Shown: piece by piece, positions 60,054-61,771 of the stretch
How positions within the stretch are numbered: the stretch's first letter is position 1
Layout: each line of letters opens with the position of its first letter
Source of the DNA: Candidatus Symbiopectobacterium sp. 'North America'
GTDB taxonomy: Bacteria; Pseudomonadota; Gammaproteobacteria; Enterobacterales; Enterobacteriaceae
Reading direction: 5' to 3'
DNA length: 61,771 bases
Assembly (NCBI RefSeq): GCF_015762685.1
Contig: NZ_PEHF01000054.1
Span: 1-61,771 of the forward strand
Notes under the pieces: generated by a model
Seen by the model: the letters and a program-made list of their open reading frames with translations, nothing else
Databases searched by the model: none
Told to the model about the DNA's origin: nothing
Program-made: the position numbers and the translations under genes

Positions 60054-61259
60054 TCAGTGTGGCCAGCAAATCGCGGGCGCGCCATTGAGTTTAGGTTTGG
60101 CAAAAAGGAATCCCTGAAAACGCCGAATGCCCGCTGCTTCTAACCAGCACCACTCTTACACCGTTTCGACCCCTTCCGCAACGACACTGATCTCCAGCTC
60201 CGCGCAACATTTTACGATGGCCTGAACAATCACCTGCTTGGGCCCATGTGCATGGATATCCGTTACGATGCTGCGGTCGATTTTGATTTTGCCGGGCTGA
60301 AACTTCGCGAGCAGCGATAACCCGGTAAAACCGGCACCAAAGTCATCGATAGCCAGACCAATCCCCGTCGAACGTAATTGCCGGATAGCAGAGAAAAATG
60401 CGTCGAAACTGGAAATGACTTCATCCTCCGTCACTTCAACGATGACCTGTTCAGGCACCAGGCCATTGCGGTCGATCTGCTCCAGTAAAACATCAACGGC
60501 ATTCGGCACCTTGACCAACGACATCGGCAGCAGGTTAATAGAAATTTTATGGTTGCCAATATTGATATTTTTCGCCAGCGCCAGTGCCCACGCTTTGGAG
60601 GAAAGATCGGTTTCATGCAGTTTTTCGGGCGGAATCGACGCAAAATAATCCTGCGGCGATTCACCGTTCGGACCACGGATCAACGCTTCAAACGAGCTGA
60701 TTTGCCCACGCAGCGGCTCAATAATGGGTTGCAACGCGAACTGGCAAGGTTGCCCTAAAAACGACTGTTCTGGAGGAGAGGTAAAAGGCGGCGCTTCTGA
60801 CAAGAAGCCCCAAGATTCAGGTTCGCTGCTGTAGGCCAGCTGTTTCTTCCAGCGACCTTCCACAAAGGTACGAATAAATTTATAAACCCGGTCATCACTC
60901 ACCAGATTATAGCGCAACGCGCCGGTTTTTATAACCGCTCGCAGTACGGTACCGGGCTTATCATAGCGTAAATCAAACAGCGCCATACCCATATTGATAA
61001 AACGGCGCTTCGCTGCATAATCACGCATCAACTCAACCACACCGTCATGACGAGGATCGTGGCAGATCGCGTCATACAGCTGATTCACGGCTTCGGGTTT
61101 ACCTTCCAAAACCTGAAGAAAATGACTGCCATCAAAGATCAGAATGCCGGTCAGTTGCAGCGTCATATTACGCGCTTGAGACTGCGCCACTAACGCATCA
61201 AGCAGCGATAGATCAAATGTTCGGCTTGCACGGCTTCGGTAAATCAATGTAGACAGCAT
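60054..61259 (-). pseudogene. bluF: BLUF-EAL blue-light photoreceptor, premature TAA near the C-terminus
   Basis: An FAD-binding BLUF domain (residues 1-95) with the key residues visible: Tyr in LIYRSRAS, Asn in ARNMTLQLTG and Gln in HFLQVLEG. A linker is followed by an EAL domain: EALIRG, VTEDEV, DDFGAGFTGLSLLAKF and KIKIDRSI. E. coli BluF is 403 residues. Here the frame hits TAA at 60156-60158 after GVETV, although it continues in frame as EWCWLEAAGIRRFQGFLFAK and stops at 60054. The stop removes the QGF segment that completes the EAL fold. In E. coli BluF relieves BluR repression; in relatives BLUF-EAL proteins hydrolyse c-di-GMP. Confidence 0.85.
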
Positions 61260-61771
61260 AAGACACAGGCTCTTAGAAAAAAAATAGGTATTTCAATCTT
61301 CCCACCATCAGGGAAAGACATAACAATAGGTAAGATACCAGACAAAGCGTTTCTCGCGTATCACCGTTTTTCCTAAACGCACTACGCTGCCCCCCGTATT
61401 CAGCGGATGATCGCGACTATAAGGTGTCCGCTAAAAGACACGTTCATGGACAAAGATTAGCAGCAACAAAATTCATCCTCCAGTTTTCAATACCCTGTAT
61501 CACACCAATAACCCGTTGACATCAATGACTATGCCTGCAAACCGTTACCGATAGACACAGTAAAAAAGCGTTTCTTGCTAGTGTTGCGAGTACATCAAAC
61601 CGGAGAAAGCATCACCACGCAAATCTTACCTTTAAATTACTCGGTATATTAACCCATTACAGGAAACTATCAGAAAACCGCTTAATCGATAAGCATTGCA
61701 CATATACTGTGTTTATATGGGTCTTCGCCGATCATGGTGGGAGACTCATAACCCCATGTTTAACCTGCCGT
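61260..61771. other. Gene-free end of the window
   Basis: 512 bases upstream of the BLUF-EAL gene with no coding signal and no recognisable element; a 6-bp inverted repeat CATATA/TATATG lies near 61700. Confidence 0.4.

Noticed and set aside
1..61771. CRISPR array, prophage or rRNA operon
   Set aside because: No regularly spaced direct repeats, no phage structural or integrase genes and no rRNA-like sequence were seen.

Overview
The window is chromosomal DNA from an enterobacterium. The order sapCDF-fabI ... rnb ... osmB-yciH-pyrF-lapBA-pgpB-ribA-acnA, followed by gstA-pdxY-tyrS-pdxH-mliC-anmK-slyB-slyA-ydhL-gloA-rnt-grxD-mepH-ynhF-purR-cfa-ribE-mdtK-tRNA-Val, matches two blocks of the Escherichia coli map, and the proteins are close to their E. 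coli counterparts. Base composition, a long palindromic repeat upstream of slyB, and the neighbours (a yczE/yczR pair, a tetrathionate reductase cluster) suggest the Pectobacteriaceae/Sodalis side of the Enterobacterales. The most striking property is gene decay: about twenty genes are broken by nonsense codons, 1-base indels, small deletions or large internal deletions. The housekeeping genes between them (fabI, rnb, pyrF, lapAB, ribA, tyrS, pdxH, rnt, purR, ribE) are intact. That pattern suggests a recently host-restricted lineage such as a Sodalis- or Symbiopectobacterium-like symbiont. This identification is inference; some 1-base homopolymer lesions could also be assembly errors.

Layout. 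1-1450: an A+T-rich insertion-like segment with a dead choloylglycine-hydrolase gene and a possible transposase scrap, abutting the sap operon exactly at sapC (sapA and sapB are absent). 1451-5160: sapC (broken), sapD, sapF, fabI. 5160-6390: a lysR regulator and a ydeP-like oxidoreductase whose 5' halves were removed by one deletion. 6587-13450: intact rnb, then a decayed tract (CstA/BtsT-type transporter, yczE, its MocR regulator yczR, an araD-type epimerase). 13775-19430: the osmB-to-ribA block, with a gene-poor 878-bp hole between lapA and pgpB. 19430-27852: broken acnA, gstA, broken pdxY, then tyrS, pdxH, mliC and anmK. 28446-39193: slyB to tRNA-Val, with frameshifted 3' ends in slyA, grxD and cfa and a wrecked mdtK. 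39371-45457: a cold-shock-domain protein, yaiL, ymjA, a lysR/DJ-1 divergent pair, and a GalR-like regulator with a broken NhaC antiporter. 45606-49197: a frameshifted GAF-PAS-GGDEF-EAL gene and a broken iron alcohol dehydrogenase. 49325-56698: the tetrathionate respiration cluster ttrRS/ttrBCA, in which only ttrR and ttrB remain open. 56887-61259: a YbjJ-like MFS transporter, an EamA exporter with a TetR regulator, and a BLUF-EAL photoreceptor gene ending in a premature stop.

Functionally, core biosynthesis (fatty acid, pyrimidine, riboflavin, PLP oxidase), RNA processing, LPS-assembly control (LapAB) and lipoprotein functions survive. The losses are in respiration of tetrathionate, peptide/pyruvate uptake, sugar use, multidrug and cation export, c-di-GMP signalling and one of the aconitases. 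I see no new multi-gene system; the strongest unusual signals are the decay landscape itself, the ttr cluster in mid-decay with its operator sites, and small details listed in the findings.
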